A DNA stretch of 64,000 bases, from the NCBI RefSeq assembly GCF_024802625.1, contig NZ_CP103371.1, positions 1,054,001 through 1,118,000 on the forward strand, in the 5' to 3' direction. The position numbers and the translations under genes were made by a program. Positions 1-9,974 of this stretch are shown in pieces. How positions within the stretch are numbered: position 1 is the stretch's first letter; each line of letters starts with the position of its first letter. Source of the stretch: Massilia sp. H6. GTDB taxonomy: Bacteria; Pseudomonadota; Gammaproteobacteria; Burkholderiales; Burkholderiaceae_D. The notes under the pieces are model-generated. The model was not told the DNA's origin. It did not search any database and saw nothing but the letters and a program-made list of their open reading frames with translations.

Positions 1-234
1 AATGGCCAGCAGGTGTTCCACAAATCCGGGGTCACCACCGACCTGCGGATTTCGCGCGCCGACAGTGTCGACGTGCCGGTCGGGAGCTCGCCCGTGCGAC
101 TTGAAATCTCCGTGGACGGCGGGCCGAGCGCGGTCAAGGAGATCACGCCTGCCGTCACGCCTTTCGTCGATGCGAACCTGGTCGAGGGCAGGCTCGAACT
201 GCAGGCACTGCCAAGGGAGACGCCGATGCTGTGA
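1..234 (+). CDS. 3' end of an unidentified protein gene (partial)
   Basis: An open frame enters from the left edge and ends at a TGA at 232-234, giving the last 77 residues of a protein. I do not recognise the family. The segment alternates hydrophobic and polar residues (for example VRLEISVDGG and LVEGRLELQA), which suggests a beta-rich domain, and it has no membrane segment. It ends about 40 bases before the -10 element of the thiamine operon, so it is probably a separate upstream transcription unit. Confidence is limited because the start lies outside the window. Confidence 0.5.
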   Translation, partial: NGQQVFHKSGVTTDLRISRADSVDVPVGSSPVRLEISVDGGPSAVKEITPAVTPFVDANLVEGRLELQALPRETPML

Positions 235-270
235 CGGCGCGCCACGATGCAACCGTGACGGCACATGGGC

Positions 271-276
271 TATAAT
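271..276 (+). promoter_or_regulatory. -10 element of the thi operon promoter
   Basis: A perfect TATAAT hexamer lies about 25 bases before the first conserved bases of the TPP riboswitch, so transcription would start near 283, just upstream of the aptamer. No convincing -35 hexamer sits at 16-18 bases spacing, so the -35 is weak or the promoter needs help. Confidence 0.55.
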
Positions 277-297
277 CCGCTCCGTTGCCGCAATGGC

Positions 298-395
298 AGC
301 ACACGCTAGGGGTCCTGCGCATGCATATCGATGCATGCGCGGGTGAGAAATACCCTCCGAACCTGATCTGGATAATGCCAGCGAAGGGAAGCAGT
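298..395 (+). ncRNA. TPP riboswitch (THI box) controlling thiC operon
   Basis: The conserved THI-box strings appear in order: ACGCTAGGGGT near 303-313, GTGAGAAATACCCT at 343-356, GAACCTGATCTGGATAATGC at 360-378 and CAGCGAAGGGAAGC to 392. These form the pyrimidine- and pyrophosphate-sensing arms of the thiamine pyrophosphate aptamer. The optional stem between the first two blocks is long here: GCGCATGCAT (317-326) pairs perfectly with ATGCATGCGC (331-340), extended by CCT/GGG. It sits in the leader of thiC, where TPP binding normally lowers expression of thiamine synthesis genes. Confidence 0.95.
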
Positions 396-402
396 CGGTT
401 AG

Positions 403-2603
<2,201 letters not shown>

Positions 2604-2651
2604 TCACATTACGCGGGGTGGTCGGACGCTGCCCCGCAAGAAAGGACAACC

Positions 2652-3434
2652 ATGAACCAGGATTTCCTGACCATCGCCGGCCGCAGCTACGGTTCGCGCC
2701 TGCTGGTCGGCAGCGGCAAATACCGCGACCTCGCCCAGACCCGCGAAGCGACGCTGGCCGCCGGCGCCGAGATCGTCACGGTGGCGATCCGGCGCGTCAA
2801 CATCGGGCAGGACCGCAATGCCCCGAGCCTGCTCGACGTGCTGCCACCGAACGAATTTACCATCTTGCCCAACACGGCCGGCTGCTACACAGCGCAGGAC
2901 GCCATCTATACGCTGCAGATGGCGCGCGAACTGTTAGATGGGCGCAAGCTGGTCAAGCTCGAAGTGCTGGGCGACGAAGGGACCCTGTTCCCGCACATGC
3001 CGGAAACCATCAAGGCGCTTGAAGTTCTGGTGCGCGACGGCTTCGACGTGATGGTGTATTGCAGCGACGATCCGGTGCAGGCGCGCATCCTGCAAGAGAT
3101 CGGCTGCGTCGCGGTAATGCCGCTGGCCTCGCTGATCGGCTCGGGCATGGGCATCCTGAACCCGTGGAACCTGGGCCTGATCATCGAACAGGCCACCGTG
3201 CCGGTGCTGGTCGACGCCGGGGTCGGCACGGCCTCGGACGCGGCCATCGCGATGGAGCTGGGCTGCGACGGCGTGTTGATGAACACCGCCATTGCTGGTG
3301 CGCGCGATCCGGTGCGCATGGCGCGCGCCATGCGTCATGCCGTGCTGGCCGGGCGCGACGCGCACCTGGCCGGGCGCATGCCCAAGCGCTTTGCCGCCGC
3401 GCCTTCTTCGCCGCGAGAAGGGGTTATCGCCTGA
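2652..3434 (+). CDS. thiG: Thiazole synthase ThiG
   Basis: ThiG condenses deoxyxylulose 5-phosphate, dehydroglycine and ThiS thiocarboxylate into the thiazole phosphate of thiamine. The 260-residue TIM-barrel protein has the Schiff-base lysine in VKLEVLGDE (Lys102) and the phosphate-binding [14 protein letters not shown] segment near residue 190. AAAGGA precedes the ATG by 6 bases. A short GC hairpin (GCGGGG/CCCCGC) lies in the 48-base gap after thiS. Dxs, which makes one substrate, is encoded at 27466 in this window. The stop overlaps the thiD start by one base. Confidence 0.96.
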   Translation: MNQDFLTIAGRSYGSRLLVGSGKYRDLAQTREATLAAGAEIVTVAIRRVNIGQDRNAPSLLDVLPPNEFTILPNTAGCYTAQDAIYTLQMARELLDGRKLVKLEVLGDEGTLFPHMPETIKALEVLVRDGFDVMVYCSDDPVQARILQEIGCVAVMPLASLIGSGMGILNPWNLGLIIEQATVPVLVDAGVGTASDAAIAMELGCDGVLMNTAIAGARDPVRMARAMRHAVLAGRDAHLAGRMPKRFAAAPSSPREGVIA

Positions 3435-4177
3435 TGGTGCCGACCGTGCTGGTGTTCGGCGGACTCGATCCCAGCGGCGGCGCGGGCCTGGCGGCGGACA
3501 TCGCCGCCATCGGCGCGCTCGGCGCACATGCGCTGCCGGTGGCGACCGCGCTTACCGTGCAGGACAATAACCGGGTGTACGAGGTGCAGCCGGTCGATGC
3601 TGCTTTTGTCGTGCGCCAGGCCGCTGCGCTGATCGACACCTGCGACATCCATGCGGTGAAGATCGGCATTCCGGGTAGCCGCGACAACGCGGCGGCAATT
3701 GCCGCGCTGCTGGGCCGGCTGCGCGCGCGCTTGCCCGCGCTGCCGGTGGTGCTCGACCCGGTACTGGCCAGCGGCCATGGCGATCCGCTCGGGCGGGGCA
3801 ATGCGCTGCAAGCCCTGGCCCCACTGCTGCCGCTGGCAACCGTGCTGGTGCCCAACCTGCCGGAAGCGCTGGCCCTTGGTAGCGTCTCCTGTGAGCACGT
3901 GCTGGTCACTGGCGGCCATGGTGATGGCGACCTGGTCGTGAACCGCTGGCTGCGCGGGGGCATCGTGCAGCGCTCCTGGCAGCTGCCGCGCCTGCCGCAT
4001 GCCTATCACGGCAGCGGCTGCACCCTGGCGTCGGCCATCGCGGCGCGGCTGGCGCTGGGCGACCCGGTCGAACCGGCGCTCGAGCGCGCGCAGCACTACT
4101 GCCACCAGACGCTGGCGCACGCCTTCCAGGTGGCACCCGGACAACGCATTCCGCGCCGCATTTTTCAACCGCATTGA
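3434..4177 (+). CDS. thiD: Hydroxymethylpyrimidine/phosphomethylpyrimidine kinase ThiD
   Basis: ThiD phosphorylates HMP and HMP-phosphate to HMP diphosphate in the cytoplasm. The frame gives 247 residues from the ATG at 3434, which overlaps the thiG TGA by one base (TGATG). Ribokinase-fold motifs are present: GGLDPSGGAG at the N-terminus, VLDPVLASGHG mid-protein and the anion-hole motif HGSGCTLASAIAA near residue 193. It is slightly short relative to the usual 260-270 residues, but all core motifs are there. Confidence 0.93.
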   Translation: MVPTVLVFGGLDPSGGAGLAADIAAIGALGAHALPVATALTVQDNNRVYEVQPVDAAFVVRQAAALIDTCDIHAVKIGIPGSRDNAAAIAALLGRLRARLPALPVVLDPVLASGHGDPLGRGNALQALAPLLPLATVLVPNLPEALALGSVSCEHVLVTGGHGDGDLVVNRWLRGGIVQRSWQLPRLPHAYHGSGCTLASAIAARLALGDPVEPALERAQHYCHQTLAHAFQVAPGQRIPRRIFQPH

Positions 4178-4186
4178 AAGAACCGC

Positions 4187-4816
4187 ATGAACCACTCCCA
4201 ACTTCGAGGGCTGTACCTGGTGACGCCCGACTGGCTTGATACCGCCCGCCTGCTGGCGGTGACCGACCGCGCGCTGGCCGCCGGCGCGGCACTGGTGCAA
4301 TACCGCCACAAGAGCGCCAGCCACGCGCTGCGCGTGGAGCAGGGCGCCGCGCTGCTGGCCCTGTGCCGCCGCCATGGCCGACCGCTGGTCATCAACGACC
4401 ATGTGGACCTGTGCTGCGAGCTTGGCGCCGACGGCGTGCACCTGGGCGGCAGCGACGCCCCGGTTGCGCAGGCGCGCGCGCGGCTCGGCGCCGATGCAAT
4501 CATCGGCGCCTCCTGTTACGGCGAGCTGGCACTGGCCGAGGCGGCGCAGGCAGCCGGCGCCAGCTATGTCGCTTTCGGTGGCTTTTATCCTTCGCCGGTA
4601 AAAAAATACACGTTTGTCACGCCACCGCAACTGGTCGATGCCTGGGGTGAGCGCGTCGGCTTGCCGATGGTGGTGATCGGTGGCATGACGCCCGAGAATG
4701 CCGGTCCGCTGGTCCAGCGTGGAGCGACGATGGTGGCGGCCATCACGAGCGTGTATGCGGCGGACAATCCGGCGCTGGCGGTGGCCCAGTTCCGCGCGCT
4801 GTTCGGAGCTGCCTGA
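4187..4816 (+). CDS. thiE: Thiamine-phosphate synthase ThiE
   Basis: ThiE joins HMP diphosphate and thiazole phosphate to make thiamine phosphate, the last assembly step of the operon. The 209-residue TIM-barrel has LVQYRHKSAS (pyrophosphate-contact region), LVINDHVDLCCELGADGVHLGG and the GASCYGELALAEAA segment, followed by VVIGGMTPENA. It starts 9 bases after thiD. It appears to be the last gene of the thiCSGDE operon. Confidence 0.95.
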   Translation: MNHSQLRGLYLVTPDWLDTARLLAVTDRALAAGAALVQYRHKSASHALRVEQGAALLALCRRHGRPLVINDHVDLCCELGADGVHLGGSDAPVAQARARLGADAIIGASCYGELALAEAAQAAGASYVAFGGFYPSPVKKYTFVTPPQLVDAWGERVGLPMVVIGGMTPENAGPLVQRGATMVAAITSVYAADNPALAVAQFRALFGAA

Positions 4817-4928
4817 ACCTGCAACGGCGGGGCAGGGTTGCCTGTTCAAGCGTGCATGGGGGCGCATTGACCACCCGGCGCGGCACATGCGATATTGCCA
4901 TTCTCGCCATTTGAACGAAAGCCTTCGC

Positions 4929-5153
4929 ATGCGTTTCTACGTCACCGCCCTGGCCAGTGCCGGTTGCGCCCAGGTCCCGACGCCCGCCGCCATCTCCCCG
5001 GGGGCGCTGCGCAGTCACGTTTCCTTCCTGTCGTCCGACCTGCTCGAGGGCCAGTTCTGCGGGGCGGGCCTGGAACCGGCCGGCGACGACGGCTATTTCC
5101 AGAGCGCGCACTGGCAGTACGCCAAGGGCCGGGCACTGAATGCGGCGCCATGA
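4929..5153 (+). pseudogene. Remnant of an M28-type (Zn aminopeptidase) gene
   Basis: A 74-codon frame begins with a lipoprotein-like or signal-like start (VTALASAGCAQV). It continues with SHVSFLSSDLLEG and GLEPAGDDGYFQ, strings I recognise from the N-terminus of M28-family aminopeptidases, where LLEG is normally followed by a conserved RGTGTRG-type stretch of about 20 residues. Here LLEG runs directly into QFCGAGLEPAGDD, and the frame stops soon after, so there is an apparent internal deletion and loss of the whole metal-binding catalytic domain. The TGA overlaps the next gene's ATG. It could be a very short expressed peptide, but a decayed gene is more likely. Confidence 0.6.
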
Positions 5154-5683
5154 GTACGGCGCCGCTAGCAGCTGGGCCGGGGTACGTGATTCGCACACTG
5201 CAGTGCGAGCAATGGCAAGCCTACCGCGCGATTCGCCTGCGCGCGTTGCTGGAAGCGCCGGACGCCTTCGGTAGCACGCTGGCGCGCGAAGAGGCGCTGG
5301 CGCTGCATGTCTGGGAGGCGCGGGTCGCGCAGTCGGTGGTGTCCGGCATCGACTGCCCGCTGGTGGCCGACGCCGGCGGCGAGTTCGTCGCACTCGCCTG
5401 GGTCAAGGTGGATGCGGACGATCCCGGCATCGTCAACCTGTTCCAGATGTGGGTGGCGCCGGCTTGGCGCGGCAAGGGCGTGGCGCAGGCGTTGCTGCGG
5501 CAGGCGACTGGCTGGGCCGTGGAGCGCCGCGCGCAGGCGCTCCAGTTGGGCGTCAATTGTGCGAATGGCGCTGCGATGTCGCTGTACGCGCGCACCGGAT
5601 TCGTCGCGGTCGGCGTGCCGGTTCCGATGCGCGACGGAGCGGCGCTGATGGAACAGACCATGCGACTGCAACTAAGCCGGTGA
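5150..5683 (+). CDS. GNAT family N-acetyltransferase
   Basis: This is a 177-residue acetyl-CoA-dependent acetyltransferase of unknown acceptor. The acetyl-CoA binding signature is MWVAPAWRGKGVAQALL (R-G-K-G-V-A) near residue 105, followed by the typical LQLGVNCANGAAMSLYARTGFVAVG end of the GNAT fold. I chose the ATG at 5150 because it overlaps the stop of the preceding remnant and begins the conserved fold. Nothing nearby tells the substrate; similar proteins acetylate amino groups of small molecules or ribosomal proteins. Confidence 0.85.
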   Translation: MSTAPLAAGPGYVIRTLQCEQWQAYRAIRLRALLEAPDAFGSTLAREEALALHVWEARVAQSVVSGIDCPLVADAGGEFVALAWVKVDADDPGIVNLFQMWVAPAWRGKGVAQALLRQATGWAVERRAQALQLGVNCANGAAMSLYARTGFVAVGVPVPMRDGAALMEQTMRLQLSR

Positions 5684-5720
5684 CCTTGCCCCCGCTACGG
5701 GAGTGCGATCGACCTCAAGT

Positions 5721-5747
5721 AAAAAGGGACGCCGAAGCGTCCCTTTC
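5721..5747 (-). terminator. Rho-independent terminator of the S8 protease gene
   Basis: A perfect 10-bp stem AAAGGGACGC/GCGTCCCTTT (5723-5732 and 5737-5746) closes on a TTCG tetraloop when read on the minus strand and is followed by TTTTT. It lies 18 bases past the stop of the minus-strand protease gene and may also stop plus-strand readthrough from the acetyltransferase gene. Confidence 0.85.
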
Positions 5748-5764
5748 TTCATACACCTTGCAGC

Positions 5765-7327
<1,563 letters not shown>

Positions 7328-7774
7328 TGATATTCTCCGTTTGAAAGCAATAGGTGTCGCCTCGGCTCTACTGGCCTCGTGCGCATGTCGCTTGTCCGCA
7401 TATTGACGCGGCAATAAAGTCTAGTTCAAAAATACGTTTGTATGCATAGTAAATTCAACTGTGCGTAGGAAACATTTGCGATGCCGCAATGCAGCATGAT
7501 TTTATGTGTGATGGGTATCAAAACCTGTGCTATCGTTTATCCAAACGTCTGCATGGCTGAGTTCAGAGCCGGTCTGCTGCCGCCCGCTTTATTTGCCCTT
7601 GCGCCCTGATTCACTGTCTGTCCCGAGCTCTTCGCGAGTGCCCCGCGCTAGCGCGCACATGGATGCGCGCAGCTTGCTATCATTGCTACCCTCATGCCTC
7701 CGCTTGCGCGGCGGCTCCGACGTTTGCGCACGGATTGCACGCCATCCATGCGCCCATGAATCAGGAAGGGAAAC
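7328..7774. other. Divergent intergenic region, protease / frmA
   Basis: This 447-base stretch separates two divergent genes and should carry both promoters. The part from about 7410 to 7560 is clearly more AT-rich than its surroundings, consistent with promoter DNA. I see no perfect -10/-35 pair, riboswitch or RNA gene. A short GCGCTAGCGC palindrome lies near 7646. Small open frames here have no ribosome binding sites and I did not call them. Confidence 0.5.
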
Positions 7775-8881
7775 ATGAAAACCAAGGCAGCAGTTGCATG
7801 GAAAGCGGGCCAGCCGCTCACGATCGAGGAAGTCGACCTTGAAGGTCCCAAGGCGGGCGAAGTGCTGGTTGAAATCAAGGCCACAGGCATCTGCCACACC
7901 GACTACTACACGCTGTCTGGCGCCGACCCCGAAGGCCTGTTCCCGGCCATCCTGGGTCATGAAGGCGCGGGGGTGGTGGTCGATGTCGGTCCCGGCGTGA
8001 CCACCCTGCGCAAGGACGACCACGTCATTCCGCTGTACACGCCCGAATGCCGGCAGTGCAAATTCTGCCTGTCGCAAAAAACCAACTTGTGCCAGGCGAT
8101 CCGCTCGACCCAGGGCCGCGGCCTGATGCCCGACGCTACCTCGCGTTTCTCGCTCGATGGCGCGCCGCTGTTCCACTATATGGGCACATCCACCTTCTCG
8201 AACTACATCGTGGTGCCCGAGATTGCGCTGGCCAAGGTGCGTTCGGATGCCCCCTTCGACAAGATTTGCTACATCGGCTGCGGCGTCACGACCGGGGTCG
8301 GCGCGGTGATCTTTACGGCCAAGGTGGAAGCCGGCGCCAATGTGGTCGTCTTCGGGCTGGGCGGCATCGGCCTGAACGTGATCCAGGCCGCCCGCATGGT
8401 CGGCGCCGACAAGATCATCGGGGTCGACCTGAACCCGGAGCGCGAAGCGATGGCGCGCAAGTTCGGCATGACCCACTTCATCAACCCGAACCAGGTCGAG
8501 AATGTCGTCGACAGCATCGTTCAACTCACCGACGGCGGCGCCGACTATAGCTTCGAGTGCGTGGGCAATGTCAACACCATGCGCCAGGCGCTGGAGTGCT
8601 GCCACAAGGGCTGGGGCCAGTCGATCATCATCGGCGTGGCGGCGGCAGGCCAGGAAATTGCGACCCGGCCGTTCCAGCTGGTGACTGGGCGGGTCTGGAA
8701 AGGCTCGGCCTTCGGCGGCGCGCGCGGGCGTACCGATGTGCCGAAGATCGTCGACTGGTACATGGAAAACAAGATCAATATCGACGATTTGATCACCCAC
8801 CACCTGCCGCTCGAACGCATCAACGAAGGTTTCGACCTGATGAAGTCGGGCGAGTCGATCCGCTCCGTCGTCATGTTCTGA
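7775..8881 (+). CDS. frmA: S-(hydroxymethyl)glutathione dehydrogenase / class III alcohol dehydrogenase
   Basis: A cytoplasmic zinc enzyme that oxidises S-hydroxymethylglutathione (formaldehyde plus glutathione) with NAD+, and also reduces S-nitrosoglutathione. At 368 residues it matches the family. Catalytic zinc ligands lie in ATGICHTDYYTLSG and GHEGAGVV, and the structural zinc site is CRQCKFCLSQKTNLC. The Rossmann motif is GLGGIGLNVIQ. AGGAAGGG precedes the ATG. No S-formylglutathione hydrolase or FrmR regulator is adjacent. Confidence 0.95.
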   Translation: MKTKAAVAWKAGQPLTIEEVDLEGPKAGEVLVEIKATGICHTDYYTLSGADPEGLFPAILGHEGAGVVVDVGPGVTTLRKDDHVIPLYTPECRQCKFCLSQKTNLCQAIRSTQGRGLMPDATSRFSLDGAPLFHYMGTSTFSNYIVVPEIALAKVRSDAPFDKICYIGCGVTTGVGAVIFTAKVEAGANVVVFGLGGIGLNVIQAARMVGADKIIGVDLNPEREAMARKFGMTHFINPNQVENVVDSIVQLTDGGADYSFECVGNVNTMRQALECCHKGWGQSIIIGVAAAGQEIATRPFQLVTGRVWKGSAFGGARGRTDVPKIVDWYMENKINIDDLITHHLPLERINEGFDLMKSGESIRSVVMF

Positions 8882-8913
8882 TCGTCCGGGCAGGCCGGCC
8901 TGCTCGATCCACG

Positions 8914-8971
8914 CCGGTGATTCACTGTATGTATTGCAGTGAATCAATCGATATGCGGTGCATATCACCGG
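8914..8971. repeat. Nested palindromic element downstream of frmA
   Basis: Three inverted repeats nest in 58 bases. CCGGTGA (8914-8920) pairs with TCACCGG (8965-8971). Inside are GATTCACTG (8919-8927) with CAGTGAATC (8937-8945), and GATATGC (8950-8956) with GCATATC (8960-8966). The arms share a few bases at their edges. The fold would be a three-way junction directly after the frmA stop and just before a separate terminator. Confidence 0.6.
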
Positions 8972-9000
8972 GACGGCAGGTCTATGTAGCTTCGACAAAA

Positions 9001-9036
9001 AACGGCCCGGTTGCACAGGCAACCGGGCCGTTCTTT
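9001..9036. terminator. Bidirectional Rho-independent terminator
   Basis: A perfect 14-bp stem AACGGCCCGGTTGC/GCAACCGGGCCGTT (9001-9014, 9019-9032) has a 4-base loop. It is followed by CTTTG on the plus strand and by TTTTGTC on the minus strand, and sits between the convergent frmA and SRPBCC genes. Confidence 0.88.
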
Positions 9037-9065
9037 GTCTAAGCATCTATGCCGCTAGAACCCGC

Positions 9066-9611
9066 TTATTGCTGCGCGATATTGCCGCGCCATGCGCCGG
9101 TTTCCGAACCGCGCTTCTCGAGCATTTCCTTGAAGTTCGTGAGGTTGCCACGCAGTTCCATGCGCACCGCGCCCATGGCGTCGCCCAGAGTTTCAAGGGC
9201 GCCGTTCGGCTCATAATCCATTTGCACCATGACCCGGCAGCAGGTATCCGAAATCTTGTGGAAGGTGGCCACGCCGCCATTCTTCACGCCGGTAATGCTG
9301 CGCCAGGCGATACGCTTGTCCGGGATCTGCTCGGTGATCTCGACATCCCAAGCCTTGGTTTCGCCGGCCACGTCGGCGACCCAGTGCAGGTGCTTGTTGT
9401 CGAGCTGGCGAATTTCCTTCACGCTCTTCATGAATTGCGGAAAGTCTTCGAACTGCGTCCACTGGTTATAGGCCGATTTGACCGGAACATTGATCTCGAT
9501 CGATTCGGCGACCGACGAGCTGGCACCGAAGCCACGATTGTTTTTCAGTTTCTTCGACAGCATCATGCCGCCGACCGCAAGTGCAGCAACAGTAACTACG
9601 CGATTGAGCAT
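9066..9611 (-). CDS. SRPBCC (polyketide cyclase/dehydrase-like) protein
   Basis: A 181-residue protein with a single hydrophobic N-terminal segment (VVTVAALAVGGMML) followed by an SRPBCC/START-like domain recognisable by SIEINVPVKSAYNQWTQFEDFPQFM and WRSITGVKNGGVATF. Related proteins bind hydrophobic ligands in a deep pocket; the ligand is unknown. The ATG at 9611 has AGGAG 7 bases upstream; an extension to 9701 has no site. It is probably membrane-anchored and stress-related, but that is inference. Confidence 0.85.
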   Translation of the reverse strand: MLNRVVTVAALAVGGMMLSKKLKNNRGFGASSSVAESIEINVPVKSAYNQWTQFEDFPQFMKSVKEIRQLDNKHLHWVADVAGETKAWDVEITEQIPDKRIAWRSITGVKNGGVATFHKISDTCCRVMVQMDYEPNGALETLGDAMGAVRMELRGNLTNFKEMLEKRGSETGAWRGNIAQQ

Positions 9612-9974
9612 TTTTAATCTCCTATTGGGTGGGAAAGCCAGTGTGCATGCAGGGTAAATATTGGCCCATGCCACATGCATGCGAACGAGGGGCTGGTTCA
9701 AGCAAAGTAGGTCGGGCCACGCGATCTAGCATGCATCTCCAGTTAAAATAAGCGAAATGACAATTGTGCGGCGCGCGAATGAGCGCGCCGCGGCGGCGCT
9801 TTCAGGCTGACACAGAGTTTGTTTCCAGCCCGAAAGTAGTAGGGTAGGGGCTTGTGGCGAGGGTGTTTCTGCGGTGCAGTAAAGTATCCGCTCGCGGTCG
9901 CGATTTTCAGCGCTAACTTGCGCCATCGGGCAGGGCTGGATGGGCATACAGTAAACCCGGCGGTATAATGGGGT
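9612..9974. other. Divergent intergenic region, SRPBCC gene / uvrD
   Basis: This 363-base region has three GCATGC/ATGCAT palindromes (9645-9650, 9675-9682, 9729-9736) near the SRPBCC promoter side. It also has a perfect 9-bp hairpin GCGGCGCGC/GCGCGCCGC (9768-9776, 9783-9791) and the uvrD promoter at its right end. I see no gene in it. Confidence 0.5.
9964..9969 (+). promoter_or_regulatory. -10 element of uvrD promoter, very close to the start codon
   Basis: A perfect TATAAT ends 5 bases before the uvrD ATG at 9975. A weak -35 (TGGGCA, 9941-9946) lies at 17 bases spacing. The predicted start of transcription would fall on or next to the A of the ATG, so the transcript may be leaderless. Confidence 0.5.

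Noticed and set aside
7328..7414. Search for a c-di-GMP riboswitch before the S8 gene at 5765, and likewise before the S8 gene at 45999
   Set aside because: No GGGACGCAAAG-like or AGGGCAAACC-like strings were found in either leader.
9645..9736. Three GCATGC/ATGCAT palindromes near the SRPBCC gene
   Set aside because: Short, common self-complementary hexamers; noted in the intergenic entry but not enough for an operator claim.
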